Assembly: GCA_016213645.1 (NCBI GenBank)
Contig: JACQZY010000028.1
Span: 73,457-121,642 of the forward strand
Direction of reading: 5' to 3'
Source: Actinomycetota bacterium
GTDB lineage: Bacteria > Actinomycetota > Thermoleophilia > Solirubrobacterales > JACPNS01
Length of the DNA stretch: 48,186 bases
Every line of letters begins with the position of its first letter. The first letter of the stretch is position 1. The notes under the pieces are model-generated. The model was not told the origin of the DNA and did no database searches. It saw only the letters and a list, made by a program, of their open reading frames with translations. Positions 33,188 through 42,381 of the stretch are shown here, piece by piece. The position numbers and the translations under genes were made by a program.

Positions 33188-33904
33188 TCAATTCAGCCAT
33201 GCGATTCCCGCCTGGCGACCGGTGCCGGCCCCGTCTCTACGGTGGGAGAAATACATTTCCGGATCTGAGTAGGTGCAGTCGCCGACGATCTCAATATGTT
33301 CAGCCCCAGCCCGGCGGAGTTTCGCCACGATTACTCCGTGGAGGTCCAATCGGCCGCCCGTGTAGTTATCGAGTCCGTCCCGGTCCAGCGCCTCGGCGAC
33401 CTCCGCTCCCACCTCGTAGTGCCCCGGGCCGATCCCCGGTCCGATCGCCGCCTGCAACGGCCCGTCGCCAAGCAGCGCAAGCGCATCCTCGACGATTCCG
33501 GCCGCGAGGGGTTTCCAGCCGCAGTGCAGCATTGCCACTCGGCCGGGAACCGAAAGCGCAAGTGGGGGGCAATCGGCGCCTGTCACCAGCAGACCTAAGT
33601 GTGCCGATTCAGTCCATAGCCCGTCGGCATCGGGTGGCGAACCCGGGAATGCCTCGGCGGCATTGAGGAGCTTCGCGCCGTGTACCTGATGCAGGACGGC
33701 CAGATCGTCGACGCCGGCCCAACCGGCGGCCAGAGCGATGTTCTCTTGAACGCAGCCTTCGACATCGCCGACGAAAGCGCCGAGGTTCAGCGAATCAAAT
33801 GGCGGATCACTTACGCCGCCCCGGCGGTTGGTGAAGATCACGGTGGCGTGGTCCAGATGGACTCGCGCAAAACTGTTCGTACGCTCGATTCGTTCCGAAC
33901 TCAT
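33188..33904 (-). CDS. pgeF: peptidoglycan editing factor / multicopper-laccase-like domain protein
   Basis: This 238-residue DUF152/YfiH protein has the conserved metal-site pieces: L-H-Q-V-H-G-A, T-G-A-D-C-P-P-L, and M-L-H-C-G-W-K-P-L-A-A-G. E. coli YfiH was renamed PgeF because it removes misincorporated amino acids from peptidoglycan precursors; related proteins act as purine nucleoside phosphorylases. The start overlaps the CCA-enzyme stop by 4 bp. It belongs to the sepF cluster. Confidence 0.92.
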   Translation of the reverse strand: MSSERIERTNSFARVHLDHATVIFTNRRGGVSDPPFDSLNLGAFVGDVEGCVQENIALAAGWAGVDDLAVLHQVHGAKLLNAAEAFPGSPPDADGLWTESAHLGLLVTGADCPPLALSVPGRVAMLHCGWKPLAAGIVEDALALLGDGPLQAAIGPGIGPGHYEVGAEVAEALDRDGLDNYTGGRLDLHGVIVAKLRRAGAEHIEIVGDCTYSDPEMYFSHRRDGAGTGRQAGIAWLN

Positions 33905-35166
33905 TGTGGGTGCGCGATCGCGCGGGCGATCTCGACGGCGCGCTGAAGCTGCTGCTCACGCCCTTCAACTTCACCGTCGACGGTTAGGGCAAGCGTCGCC
34001 GCCAGCGCGCGGCCGATCGCCGGTCCTTCGGGAATGCCGGCGGCCAAGAGGTCCGTGCCGCTGATCCTCAGGTGGTCGTCGCGGCGCTCCCGCAACCATT
34101 TTCTGGTTCGCGCGGCAAGCTCCCTGTCCACCCCCGGCACGGCCGCCGCCAACGTCGCGGTTTCGGCTTTGCATCGACGCAGCCGCGCGTCCAGCGCGGA
34201 TTCTTCCGCCTCGGCATCCAGTCCCACAAAAACCTCATCGTGCCTGAGCACGGCCTCGCTGACGACCGCTCGCTCACCGGCCTCCAGGTTGAGTCGGTCC
34301 AGCCATGCGTCCAATTCCTCTGACGGCATGCGCATGCAGCACACAGACATCAGTAGAAGATCCTGCCGTATCCCGTCAGGCAGATCGAGCAGTGACCGCG
34401 AGGCAACGTATTCGTCCGCCTCAAAGAGCGGATCAAGGGCGTGGTCCAGTTCGAGCGCGCGCATCGAATCAAGCGCGACCAGGGCTGATCGCTCGGCCAG
34501 CAAGTCCAACAGTTCGTCGGCGATTCGCCGTCCGCTGATCGTGCCGGGCGCGCCGGCGGCGACGGCTCGCCGAGCTAGCTCTTCCGTGTGCGGCTCGGCA
34601 GTGAAACCGAGGCGTGAGCCGTAGCGCAGCAGCCGCAGCAGGCGGGACGGATCGTCGATGAAGCTGTTGTCGTGCGTGACGCGCAAAACACGCGCGGACA
34701 GGTCCGCGGAAGCGCCGGGGTATTCGGTGATCTCCCCGAGCTTCTCCTCCCAGAGCGCCACCGCCATCGCGTTGACCGTGAAATCTCGGCGCACGAGGTC
34801 ATCCGCCAAGCTTGCCGGGGCCGTTACCGGCAGCGCGCCGGGTTGTGCGTAGGTTTCTGTGCGCGCGGTCGCGATGTCCACCACGAGGCCGTCATTCGCG
34901 CGAAAGGTTGCGGTGCCAAAACGCTCGTGCTCCGCAACCGACCCACCGATGCGTTCGGCTAGGTGGTGCGCGATCTCCGCGGCGTCGCCCTCCACCACGA
35001 GATCAAAGTCGAACTGCGCAAACCCGAGCATCAAATCTCGTACCGCCCCGCCGACCAGGTAGACACCCGGCGTGTCGGCAAGGTGCTGAATCAGCAGTGC
35101 CGCACCGGGAATCAATTTGAGCGCGGTGAGCTTGGTTTCGGGGAGTCTTTTGGTGGTGGTGGTCAT
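33901..35166 (-). CDS. CCA tRNA nucleotidyltransferase / poly(A) polymerase family
   Basis: From ATG 35166 the protein has 421 residues. The nucleotidyltransferase head has L-V-G-G-A-V-R-D-L-M-L-G and D-F-D-L-V-V-E-G-D (metal-binding Asp residues), then R-R-D-F-T-V-N-A-M-A-V and R-V-T-H-D-N-S-F-I-D-D-P-S-R-L-L-R. The neck follows with I-S-G-R-R-I-A-D-E-L. The C-terminal ~200 residues are helical and lack an HD motif that I can see. Class II CCA-adding enzyme and poly(A) polymerase cannot be told apart by eye. The upstream frame to 35277 is rejected because it overlaps the divergent gene. Confidence 0.88.
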   Translation of the reverse strand: MTTTTKRLPETKLTALKLIPGAALLIQHLADTPGVYLVGGAVRDLMLGFAQFDFDLVVEGDAAEIAHHLAERIGGSVAEHERFGTATFRANDGLVVDIATARTETYAQPGALPVTAPASLADDLVRRDFTVNAMAVALWEEKLGEITEYPGASADLSARVLRVTHDNSFIDDPSRLLRLLRYGSRLGFTAEPHTEELARRAVAAGAPGTISGRRIADELLDLLAERSALVALDSMRALELDHALDPLFEADEYVASRSLLDLPDGIRQDLLLMSVCCMRMPSEELDAWLDRLNLEAGERAVVSEAVLRHDEVFVGLDAEAEESALDARLRRCKAETATLAAAVPGVDRELAARTRKWLRERRDDHLRISGTDLLAAGIPEGPAIGRALAATLALTVDGEVEGREQQLQRAVEIARAIAHPQ

Positions 35167-35212
35167 CTTGGTCGGGTTCTGACCGGCATGCGCTTCCGAG
35201 CCGCGCTTTATC

Positions 35213-36526
35213 GTGCCGTCAATGCCGCGCAAGAAAATGTCACGCAGCCGAGAGGACGGGCTGGTTCGCCTTGCCACGCTCGTGCTGTTGGCCGGGTGCG
35301 TCGGCGTCGGAGCCTACATCTGGTTAAACGGTCGCACTGGCGACGTTTCAAATCCGGGTGTCGAGTTTAATGAACCCGGCAAGAAGCGCCCGTTTCGCAT
35401 ACGTGCCGAGACGTTTGTTTGGCCGATGTACGGCTACGACGCCGCGCGCACGCGAAATCTGCCGGTCCGGCTGAGGCCGCCCTTCTCTCAGGTCTGGCGG
35501 TTCAACGCCAATCAGTTGCTTGAGTTCTCGCCGATCCTGGCGCGCGGCACGCTTTACACGGTCCGAAAAGACTCGCGAATTTACGCGATCGACGCGAAGA
35601 CCGGACACCGCAAGTGGACTAAAAAGGTTGGCTCGCTGAGTGCGGCGTCCCCCGGTTATTCTCGCGGTCGGATTTTCGTCGTGACGCTCAGCGGGCGGAT
35701 CGTCGCACTGAATGCCCAAAACGGCCACATCCGCTGGGCTCGTGACCTCGGCTCGCGCAGCGAATCGTCTCCGCTGATGCTCGGCGACAGCGTGATCTTT
35801 GGCAGCGAGTCCGGCAAGCTGTACCGGCTGCGTCAAAGTGATGGGCGTATCGAATGGACATACGCAGCCGGCGGTGCGATCAAGGGAGGCCCGGCCTATT
35901 ACGACGGCAAGGTGTTTGTCGGCGCATACGGCGGCACCGTTCACGCGATACGCGCGGGCAACGGCGCTCGTGTATGGCGGGCCTCTACCAGCGGTGCGCG
36001 TTTCGGTTTTGGATCGGGCAACTTCTATGCGACGCCTTCGGTCGCGTACGGGCGAGTTTTTGTCGGCAACACGGACGGCAAGGTCTATTCGTTCTCCGCT
36101 TCAAGCGGCAGACTCGCATGGTCGAAGGGAACTGGCGCCTTTGTCTATGGCGCGACGGCGGTCGACGATGTGTCAGGAGTGGGCCCGACCGTGTTCGTCG
36201 GCTCGTACGACGGAAACTTCTATGCGCTCAACGCCCGCACCGGCGGCGTTCGCTGGACCTACGCAGCAGGGGGCCAGATCTCCGGTGCGCCGACGGTGAT
36301 AGGCGACATCGTCTACTTCGCCACCAAGGACACCACAAACACCTACGGCCTGAGTACGCGAAGCGGAAAGCGCGTCTTCGCGCGCGGAAGCGGCGCCTAT
36401 AACCCCGTGATTTCGGACGGCCACCGTATTTACCTGACCGGATACGAATCCGTCTCGGCGTTCGTCAGGCGAAGCGACTTCAAGCGCGAGGAGAAGGAGC
36501 GCCGCGCGGCGTTGCGCAGTCGCTGA
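35213..36526 (+). CDS. membrane-anchored PQQ-repeat beta-propeller protein (BamB-like)
   Basis: From GTG 35213 (an ATG at 35222 is equally possible) the protein has 437 residues. A basic N-terminus and one transmembrane anchor (L-V-R-L-A-T-L-V-L-L-A-G-C-V-G-V-G-A) precede an external domain. This is built from at least six beta-propeller blades with the repeat pattern Y-A-I-D-A-K-T-G-x-x-x-W, A-L-N-A-Q-N-G-H-I-R-W, Y-S-F-S-A-S-S-G-R-L-A-W and A-L-N-A-R-T-G-G-V-R-W. No dehydrogenase catalytic residues are apparent. It likely scaffolds or binds at the cell surface. It is the only plus-strand gene between two minus-strand blocks. Confidence 0.85.
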   Translation: MPSMPRKKMSRSREDGLVRLATLVLLAGCVGVGAYIWLNGRTGDVSNPGVEFNEPGKKRPFRIRAETFVWPMYGYDAARTRNLPVRLRPPFSQVWRFNANQLLEFSPILARGTLYTVRKDSRIYAIDAKTGHRKWTKKVGSLSAASPGYSRGRIFVVTLSGRIVALNAQNGHIRWARDLGSRSESSPLMLGDSVIFGSESGKLYRLRQSDGRIEWTYAAGGAIKGGPAYYDGKVFVGAYGGTVHAIRAGNGARVWRASTSGARFGFGSGNFYATPSVAYGRVFVGNTDGKVYSFSASSGRLAWSKGTGAFVYGATAVDDVSGVGPTVFVGSYDGNFYALNARTGGVRWTYAAGGQISGAPTVIGDIVYFATKDTTNTYGLSTRSGKRVFARGSGAYNPVISDGHRIYLTGYESVSAFVRRSDFKREEKERRAALRSR

Positions 36527-36536
36527 ACGGTGGATA

Positions 36537-36558
36537 AGACCCGGTCGCGACCGGGTCT
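36537..36558. terminator. perfect palindromic hairpin between convergent genes
   Basis: AGACCCGGTCG and CGACCGGGTCT are contiguous perfect complements, giving a long GC-rich stem 10 nt after the PQQ-protein stop and 14 nt before the hisF stop. It lacks a T-tract, so its terminator role is inferred from position. Confidence 0.6.
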
Positions 36559-36571
36559 GCCGATCGACTCG

Positions 36572-37354
36572 TTAGGTCCGCCGCACGGCGATACCCGCAT
36601 CGGCCATCGACTGTTTCGCGTCGTGGACGCTGATCTCGCGGAAGTGAAACAGCGAAGCTACAAGCACCGCGTCGGCGTGGCCTTGCGTGATTCCGTCCAC
36701 CATGTGATCGAGCGTGCCGGCTCCGCCCGACGCGATCACCGGAACGCTTACCGCGTCGGCGACGGTTTTGGTGAGTTCGAGGTCGTATCCGTCCTTTGTG
36801 CCGTCGCGGTCCATGCTTGTGAGCAGGATCTCGCCCGCCCCTCGCTCGACTCCCTCGATCGCCCACGCGACGGCGTCGAGGCCCGTTGCGTTGCGGCCAC
36901 CCGCCGTGAAGACCTCCCACGGCGAGGCGTCTCCGTCTTCCGGCCGCGTGCGCTTGGCGTCGATCGCGAGCACAACGCATTGGCTTCCGAAGACCTCCGC
37001 CATTTCACCGATCAACGCCGGTCGCTTTACCGCGGCGGAATTGATGCCAACCTTGTCGGCTCCGGCGTCAAGCACCGCTTGAGCGTCCTCAACGGTGCGG
37101 ATACCACCGCCGATCGTGAACGGGATGAAGACGTTGTCCGCGGTACGCCGCGCTAGCTCGACGATTGTGCCGCGGTCGTGATGGGTGGCGGTGATATCGA
37201 GAAAGACAAGCTCGTCGGCGCCTTCCCGGTCGTAGCGCTCGGCCAGCTCAACGGGATCGCCGGCGTCGCGCAGGTCCACGAAGTTGGTGCCCTTAACGAC
37301 ACGTCCATCGTTGACGTCCAGACAAGGAATAACGCGTTTTAGCGGCGGCATCAA
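36572..37354 (-). CDS. hisF: imidazole glycerol phosphate synthase, cyclase subunit
   Basis: This 260-residue TIM barrel opens [22 protein letters not shown], with the catalytic Asp in C-L-D-V. The second catalytic Asp is in V-L-A-I-D-A-K-R. Phosphate-binding loops are I-G-G-G-I-R-T and A-S-G-G-A-G-T. It works with HisH to make IGP and AICAR from PRFAR. It is the last gene of the histidine operon here. Confidence 0.96.
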   Translation of the reverse strand: MMPPLKRVIPCLDVNDGRVVKGTNFVDLRDAGDPVELAERYDREGADELVFLDITATHHDRGTIVELARRTADNVFIPFTIGGGIRTVEDAQAVLDAGADKVGINSAAVKRPALIGEMAEVFGSQCVVLAIDAKRTRPEDGDASPWEVFTAGGRNATGLDAVAWAIEGVERGAGEILLTSMDRDGTKDGYDLELTKTVADAVSVPVIASGGAGTLDHMVDGITQGHADAVLVASLFHFREISVHDAKQSMADAGIAVRRT

Positions 37355-37385
37355 AAGAAGATTAGGCGCGGCCGTGCGGTCGTGC

Positions 37386-38117
37386 TCAGGTTCGGGCCAG
37401 CTTCGCCAGGGCCTCGCCGATCGTGAAACGGCGTTCGTAAAGCGCCTTGCCGGCGATCACGCCTTCGAGATTGGTGAGTCCGAGCCCCACAAGTTCAGAA
37501 AGGTGTTCAAGCTCGCCCACACCGCCTGAGGCGATCACACTCGCGCTTCCCGCGGCACCGGCGATCGCGCGCAGGCCCATGGTGTCTGGTCCGTTCAGCA
37601 TCCCATCTCGCGCGATGTCGGTGTAGACGAACGTGCCCACACCGGCGGCGGAAAGCACGCCCACGGCGTCCGTGGCGGCCAGATCGGTGGCTTGGGTCCA
37701 GCCCTGGGCGGCGATTCGGCCGTCTCTCGCGTCTGCCGAAACCACAATCCGCGAGCCGTGCCGCGCCACCGCCGCGTCCAGCAGCGCGCGGTCACGAAAA
37801 GCCGCCGTACCGATCACAGCGCGCCAGGCGCCGGCTTCAACGGCCGCATCGATCGCCGCCATGTCGCGCAACCCGCCACCGTATTGAACCGGCACACCGG
37901 CCGAGTCGGCGATTCGCTGAAGATGATCAAGATTGCGTCGTTCGCCGTCGCGCGCCCCGTCGAGATCCACAACATGCAGGTGGGTGGCCCCTGCGTCAAC
38001 CCAGGCCAGGGCGGCGTCCAGCGGATCGTCGTTGTAAATCTGTTCGCGGTCGTAGTCGCCTTGCGTCAGGCGAACGGCCTTGCCGTCGCGTATGTCCACC
38101 GCGGGAAAAAGAATCAC
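37386..38117 (-). CDS. hisA: phosphoribosyl-ProFAR isomerase (HisA)
   Basis: From GTG 38117 the protein has 243 residues, starting [21 protein letters not shown]. The catalytic Asp residues are in P-A-V-D-I-R and S-A-D-A-R-D-G. The phosphate loops Y-G-G-G-L-R-D and A-S-G-G-V-G-E are present. Longer ATG frames upstream run into hisH in another frame and are spurious. Whether it also acts on the tryptophan-pathway substrate, as the actinobacterial PriA does, cannot be read from sequence by eye. Confidence 0.94.
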   Translation of the reverse strand: MILFPAVDIRDGKAVRLTQGDYDREQIYNDDPLDAALAWVDAGATHLHVVDLDGARDGERRNLDHLQRIADSAGVPVQYGGGLRDMAAIDAAVEAGAWRAVIGTAAFRDRALLDAAVARHGSRIVVSADARDGRIAAQGWTQATDLAATDAVGVLSAAGVGTFVYTDIARDGMLNGPDTMGLRAIAGAAGSASVIASGGVGELEHLSELVGLGLTNLEGVIAGKALYERRFTIGEALAKLART

Positions 38118-38154
38118 GGCGTAGAGACTACGTGAGTGGACGCGACGGAATTCG

Positions 38155-38856
38155 TCACGCCGCGACACGGGCGTCAGCGCAGATGCGGGCAAAGTTCTCA
38201 AGCATCCGCAGCCCGTGCGTGCTTGATTTCTCGGGGTGGAACTGCGCTCCGTACAGCGGGGGCCGCTCGACGACGGCCACGAATTCCGCGCCGTAGTCGG
38301 CCGTTCCAAGCACGTCGGAGCGGTCGATCGCGCGGGCGGAAAGCGAATTCGCGAAGTAGAAATAACCCGGGTCCGGAATGCCGTCCATAAGCGGCGATGA
38401 GCGCGTCCAATGCACTTCATTCCAGCCGAGCTGAGGAATCTTCAGTGAGTCCGCTTCAAGTGTTTCCACTCGGCCCTGAAGTAGCCCAAGCCCCCAACCG
38501 CCTTCGTGCTCGCTGGACGTCTCGAAGAGCACCTGCATACCCAGGCAGATCCCGAGCACGGGCTTGGCGGCGCTAAGCATCTCGCCGATCAGCTCGTCAA
38601 AACGAGCCTCTCGAATGCGACGCATAGCCTCCGGAAAAGCGCCGACTCCCGGCAGAATCAGGCCGTCGGCGGCGCGCGCCTCGTCGTGGTCGGAGGTGAT
38701 GGGCGCCGTGGCTCCAACGTGCTCCAAGGCCTTCTCGACCGAGCGTACGTTGCCCATGCCGTAGTCCAAGATCGCGATCGTCACGCCAATGCCGGCGTCA
38801 GATGCGGCAAGCGCCCCGGGGGAAGGTTCGCTCGACTCGCGATCTCCGGTGGTCAT
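38155..38856 (-). CDS. hisH: imidazole glycerol phosphate synthase, glutaminase subunit
   Basis: This 233-residue class I glutamine amidotransferase has D-Y-G-M-G-N-V-R-S-V-E-K-A, the nucleophile elbow G-I-C-L-G-M-Q, and the catalytic His in Q-F-H-P-E-K-S-S. Where most HisH proteins have Y-F-V-H-S-Y, this one has F-Y-F-A-N-S-L, a mild departure. The 4-bp overlap with hisB at 38853-38856 supports this ATG, which gives a 25-residue N-terminal lead-in. A GTG at 38784 would start exactly at the conserved domain. Confidence 0.93.
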   Translation of the reverse strand: MTTGDRESSEPSPGALAASDAGIGVTIAILDYGMGNVRSVEKALEHVGATAPITSDHDEARAADGLILPGVGAFPEAMRRIREARFDELIGEMLSAAKPVLGICLGMQVLFETSSEHEGGWGLGLLQGRVETLEADSLKIPQLGWNEVHWTRSSPLMDGIPDPGYFYFANSLSARAIDRSDVLGTADYGAEFVAVVERPPLYGAQFHPEKSSTHGLRMLENFARICADARVAA

Positions 38857-39449
38857 TGCGTCAGCGTGCCCTTGGTTGAAGGCACGCCTGTTTCACTCGG
38901 GTCCACCGCGACTGCCGCGCGCAGAGCGCGCGCAAACGCCTTGAACGCCGCCTCGATCATGTGATGGGCGTTTGTGCCCGTTTCGATCGTGATGTGCAGC
39001 GTGAGATTCGCGTTGTTGGCGACGGCACGGAAAAACTCCTCGGTCAGCTCGCTGTCAAAGTTCGCGATCGTCACATTGGGCAGACCGCCGTCGTTAAACG
39101 CCAAAAACGGGCGACCGGAAATATCCAGCACACAGCTCGCGCGGGCCTCGTCCATCGGGATCGTCGCGGCGGCGTAACGAGTGATTCCTGCCCGGTCCCC
39201 GAGCGCACGGTCGATCGCCTGGCCAAGCACGATGCCGACATCCTCAACGGTGTGGTGAGCCCCCGTCTGGAGATCGCCCTCGGCCTTCACGTCGAGATCA
39301 AAGTGGCCGTGGCGGGCGAACAGATCGAGCATGTGGTCGAGAAAACCCACCCCTGTGTCGCGGCTACCGCCACCGGTGCCGTCCAGTTCAAGCGAGAGCC
39401 GAACGTCCGTCTCTCCGGTCTTGCGGTCGATCGCTGCGTTTCTAGTCAC
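38853..39449 (-). CDS. hisB: imidazoleglycerol-phosphate dehydratase
   Basis: This 198-residue monofunctional IGPD has the two histidine-rich metal motifs: G-F-L-D-H-M-L-D-L-F-A-R-H-G and the H-H-T-V-E-D-V-G repeat, mirrored by N-A-H-H-M-I-E-A-A-F-K-A-F-A-R-A-L in the C-terminal half. No phosphatase domain is fused. It overlaps hisD and hisH by 4 bp each. Confidence 0.96.
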   Translation of the reverse strand: MTRNAAIDRKTGETDVRLSLELDGTGGGSRDTGVGFLDHMLDLFARHGHFDLDVKAEGDLQTGAHHTVEDVGIVLGQAIDRALGDRAGITRYAAATIPMDEARASCVLDISGRPFLAFNDGGLPNVTIANFDSELTEEFFRAVANNANLTLHITIETGTNAHHMIEAAFKAFARALRAAVAVDPSETGVPSTKGTLTQ

Positions 39450-40690
39450 TTCTGCCTCGCTTCCATTGAACGGCCGTGCATCGGGAAACCTTCAACGCGG
39501 GAGATCGCTGCTCCTGCGCGCGCAAGTGGCGTTACCGCTTCGTCGGGCACGAAAATCCGCGCCATCCTGCGTCTGAACGTACCTACGGAAAGCGCGCTCG
39601 TGAAACGCGCCGCGCCGCCCGTGGGTAGTACGTGGTTTGAACCGGCGACGTAGTCACCGAAAGCGGTCGCGGCGTTTTGTCCTACGAACAGCGCCCCGGC
39701 GCGAGTAACGCGCTCGCCGAGTTCACGAGCTCGCTCTTCGGCCGCGACGATCTGCATGTGCTCTGGCGCTATTGCGTCGGCGAGGTCGACGGCGGATTCA
39801 AGATCGTGCGCGAGCACCACCGCCATCTCGGCCTGAATCTCGCCAACGGCCTCGATCACGGCGTCGAGAACTTCCGGATCGGGTGAAATCAACGCGACCA
39901 GGGAATCTGGCCCATGCTCGCCCTGGGCGAGCAGATCCAAGGCAACCGCGTTTGCGTCGCAACCGGAATCGGCCACGACGACAAGTTCGCTCGGGCCGGC
40001 TACGCCATCAATTCCAACGCCGCCGACGAGTTGCCGTTTCGCTTCCTGCACCCAAGAGTTGCCGGGGCCGACGATCACATCGACGGGCCCGATCGACTGC
40101 GTGCCATAAGCGAGCGCGGCGACCGCCTGTGCTCCGCCGATCGCGTAGAGCTCTTCCACGCCGAGCATCGCGCAGACCGCCGCGACGGCCCGGTCGACCG
40201 TGCCGTCTTCCCTTGGAGGGCTAACCGCGCAAATGCTCTGCACGCCCGCCACACGCGCCGTGACCAGGCACATCACCGCGGTCGACGGATACGAGCCACG
40301 TCCGCCCGGAATGTAAGCCCCCGCGCGAGCGACCGGTATGTTGCGGTATTCCACAGACTGCCCCTGTGGCAGCGAGACCTCTATGTCGCGCAAAAGCTGA
40401 GCCTCGGCGACCGCGCGCACATTGTCGATCGCCAACTCCAGGGCGGCGCGAAGCTCCGTGTCCAACTCTTCCAAGGCATCTTGCATCCACGGTCCGGAAA
40501 CTCGCTCGATCGTCGCGCCGGAAGCGGGCTCAGGCGCGCCGCCGAAGCGGTGTTCGAAGTCCAATACGGCCGCGTCACCGCGACTCTTCACGGCGGCGAG
40601 AATCTCGGTGACCGACTCCGCCGGAAGAGGTGGACTCAGCGACCGGATGTCGGTCGCGGTTGCGTCACTGGGGAAGCGCTTGACCGGCAA
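39446..40690 (-). CDS. hisD: histidinol dehydrogenase
   Basis: This 414-residue protein is of normal length. Conserved parts include P-V-A-R-A-G-A-Y-I-P-G-G, V-I-V-G-P-G-N-S-W-V-Q-E-A-K, G-P-S-E-L-V-V-V-A-D, D-L-L-A-Q-G-E-H-G-P, A-P-E-H-M-Q-I, and N-H-V-L-P-T-G-G-A-A-R. The zinc-binding Gln, His, Asp and His set appears intact. It performs the last two oxidations to L-histidine. It is 10 nt from hisG. Confidence 0.96.
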   Translation of the reverse strand: MPVKRFPSDATATDIRSLSPPLPAESVTEILAAVKSRGDAAVLDFEHRFGGAPEPASGATIERVSGPWMQDALEELDTELRAALELAIDNVRAVAEAQLLRDIEVSLPQGQSVEYRNIPVARAGAYIPGGRGSYPSTAVMCLVTARVAGVQSICAVSPPREDGTVDRAVAAVCAMLGVEELYAIGGAQAVAALAYGTQSIGPVDVIVGPGNSWVQEAKRQLVGGVGIDGVAGPSELVVVADSGCDANAVALDLLAQGEHGPDSLVALISPDPEVLDAVIEAVGEIQAEMAVVLAHDLESAVDLADAIAPEHMQIVAAEERARELGERVTRAGALFVGQNAATAFGDYVAGSNHVLPTGGAARFTSALSVGTFRRRMARIFVPDEAVTPLARAGAAISRVEGFPMHGRSMEARQK

Positions 40691-40700
40691 CGTACGGCCC

Positions 40701-41360
40701 TCAATCGCCGCGCGCGGCGGTGATCGCCCGCAACTGCGCGGCGACGTCGTCGATCGCGGCAGATTTCAGCCGGTACGCCCCGGGATTCGCGATCAACCGC
40801 GCGGTGCAGTCGGCAATCTGTTCGCTGATCACGAGGCCGTTTTCTTTCAGCGTCGCACCGGTCGCGGTGAGGTCCACGATCGCATCGGCGAGACCGGCGA
40901 TCGCGGCCAGTTCCACCGAGCCCTTCACCTCGATAAGTTCGGCCTGGCGCCCGGTGGAAGCGAAATAGCGTTCGGTGAGGCGGGGGTATTTCGTGGCGAT
41001 GCGTAGTGTCCCGCGTCGTCGCGACGCGGCGTCGCTGGTAGAAGCTTGCGCTTCCGGCACGGCAACGATCATCGAGCAACCGCCAAAGTCCAGATCGACG
41101 AGTTCGTACACGTCGCGGTCGGACTGCTCCATCAAAACGTCTTTGCCAACGATCCCGATATCGGCTACACCACGCTCCACGTAGGTGACAACGTCGCTCG
41201 GACGCATCGTGATCAAGCCTTGATCTTCAAAGTAGAGCTTGCGATCGTTTTCGCGCACCTCTTGCACGTCGTATCCGGCGCGCTCTAAAAGGTCCAGTGA
41301 ACCCTTCATCAAGGCGCCGCGCGGCACCGCGACGGTGACATTGTCGCCGGTCCCGCTCAT
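40701..41360 (-). CDS. hisG: ATP phosphoribosyltransferase, short (HisZ-dependent) form
   Basis: From ATG 41360 the protein has 219 residues and lacks the C-terminal regulatory domain of the ~290-residue long form. Key parts are V-A-V-P-R-G-A-L-M-K-G-S, R-P-S-D-V-V-T-Y-V-E-R-G-V-A-D-I-G-I-V-G-K-D, R-I-A-T-K-Y-P-R-L-T, and the PRPP loop D-L-T-A-T-G-A-T-L. Short HisG needs HisZ for activity and histidine feedback; HisZ is encoded immediately upstream with a 4-bp overlap (41357-41360). Confidence 0.95.
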   Translation of the reverse strand: MSGTGDNVTVAVPRGALMKGSLDLLERAGYDVQEVRENDRKLYFEDQGLITMRPSDVVTYVERGVADIGIVGKDVLMEQSDRDVYELVDLDFGGCSMIVAVPEAQASTSDAASRRRGTLRIATKYPRLTERYFASTGRQAELIEVKGSVELAAIAGLADAIVDLTATGATLKENGLVISEQIADCTARLIANPGAYRLKSAAIDDVAAQLRAITAARGD

Positions 41361-42370
41361 TTCGCCGCCTCCCTTTCGGCCAGCACGGCGAGGTGCAAAC
41401 GTTCCATATTCAATGCAAAGCCGCATGCGGCGAGGTCGCGCCCGAATTTGCCGGCTAATTCGTCGTAGCGCCCACCGCCGCCAAGGGCAAATCCATCGCT
41501 GGGTACGAACACTTCAAGCACGGCGCCGGTGTAGTAGTCGAGCGAACGCACCAGGCCAAGGTCGTAGATCACGCGGTCGTCAACGCCTGCATCGCGAAGC
41601 AGGTCATCCAGCTGCCTCAGACGGTCCGCTGCGTGCCTGTCCAACACCTCTCGCCCACCGCGAGCCGCAGCCAGGCCAACAAGTTCGTCTCGTTGAGCAT
41701 CATCAAATCCGCCGGTCGCCGCGAGCTCCCGGCGCAAGCCAACAAGGTCGCGGGTCTGAAGTTCGTACAGGATCGCCGTACGCCGCTCCGGCGTCAACGA
41801 CGCATTCGCCGAGTCGAGGCTGTCAGTGAAGAATCGCGCGTCTCCTACGGCGATCTTAAAATCCGTCAGGCCGGCGGCCTTCAACACTTTGACCAGCAAC
41901 ACGATCGCCTCGGCGTCGCCTTCGGGAGCGGGCAATCCCATCAGTTCCATGCCTATTTGAACGTATTCCCGGGACTGTCCGCGCTTTGGCTCGACGGGTC
42001 GCAAGACGCTCTGTAGGTAACAGAAGCGCAGCGGAGGCTCCGCGCTGCGAAAGCGAGACGCGGCCAGTCTGGCGATCGGAATCGTGCAGTCGAAGCGAGC
42101 CACCAGCACTTCGCCGTTCTTGTCGGTCACCCGGTATGCGTTTCGCGCTGTCTCGGGGCCGGCGAGCCGCATCGTTTCGTCGTATTCGAATGCAGGGGTG
42201 GCGACTTCGCCGTAGCCCGCCGATAGAAACGCTTCCAATACGCCGCGTTCTATTTCGCGCAGCTCCGCCATCTCTTCGGGCAGCACATCGCGCGATCCCG
42301 TCGGGACCGGCGTGGCCAGGGCCACTGATCCGGCAGCGAAAGCCGGAGCGTTCGGCTTCGGTCCGTTCAT
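41357..42370 (-). CDS. hisZ: ATP phosphoribosyltransferase regulatory subunit (HisRS-like)
   Basis: From ATG 42370 the protein has 337 residues. It resembles the histidyl-tRNA synthetase catalytic core: P-T-G-S-R-D-V-L-P-E-E-M, a motif-2-like R-F-C-Y-L-Q-S-V-L-R, and Y-Y-T-G-A-V-L-E-V-F ... L-G-G-G-G-R-Y-D-E-L. It ends without an anticodon-binding domain, which excludes a true HisS (usually over 400 residues). It forms a hetero-octamer with short HisG and supplies histidine feedback. It lies 11 nt after murA. Confidence 0.93.
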   Translation of the reverse strand: MNGPKPNAPAFAAGSVALATPVPTGSRDVLPEEMAELREIERGVLEAFLSAGYGEVATPAFEYDETMRLAGPETARNAYRVTDKNGEVLVARFDCTIPIARLAASRFRSAEPPLRFCYLQSVLRPVEPKRGQSREYVQIGMELMGLPAPEGDAEAIVLLVKVLKAAGLTDFKIAVGDARFFTDSLDSANASLTPERRTAILYELQTRDLVGLRRELAATGGFDDAQRDELVGLAAARGGREVLDRHAADRLRQLDDLLRDAGVDDRVIYDLGLVRSLDYYTGAVLEVFVPSDGFALGGGGRYDELAGKFGRDLAACGFALNMERLHLAVLAEREAAK

Positions 42371-42381
42371 CAGGCGGACCT

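Noticed and set aside
41357-42370. Reading hisZ as histidyl-tRNA synthetase
   Set aside because: It lacks the anticodon-binding domain, is only about 337 residues long and is coupled to a short HisG.
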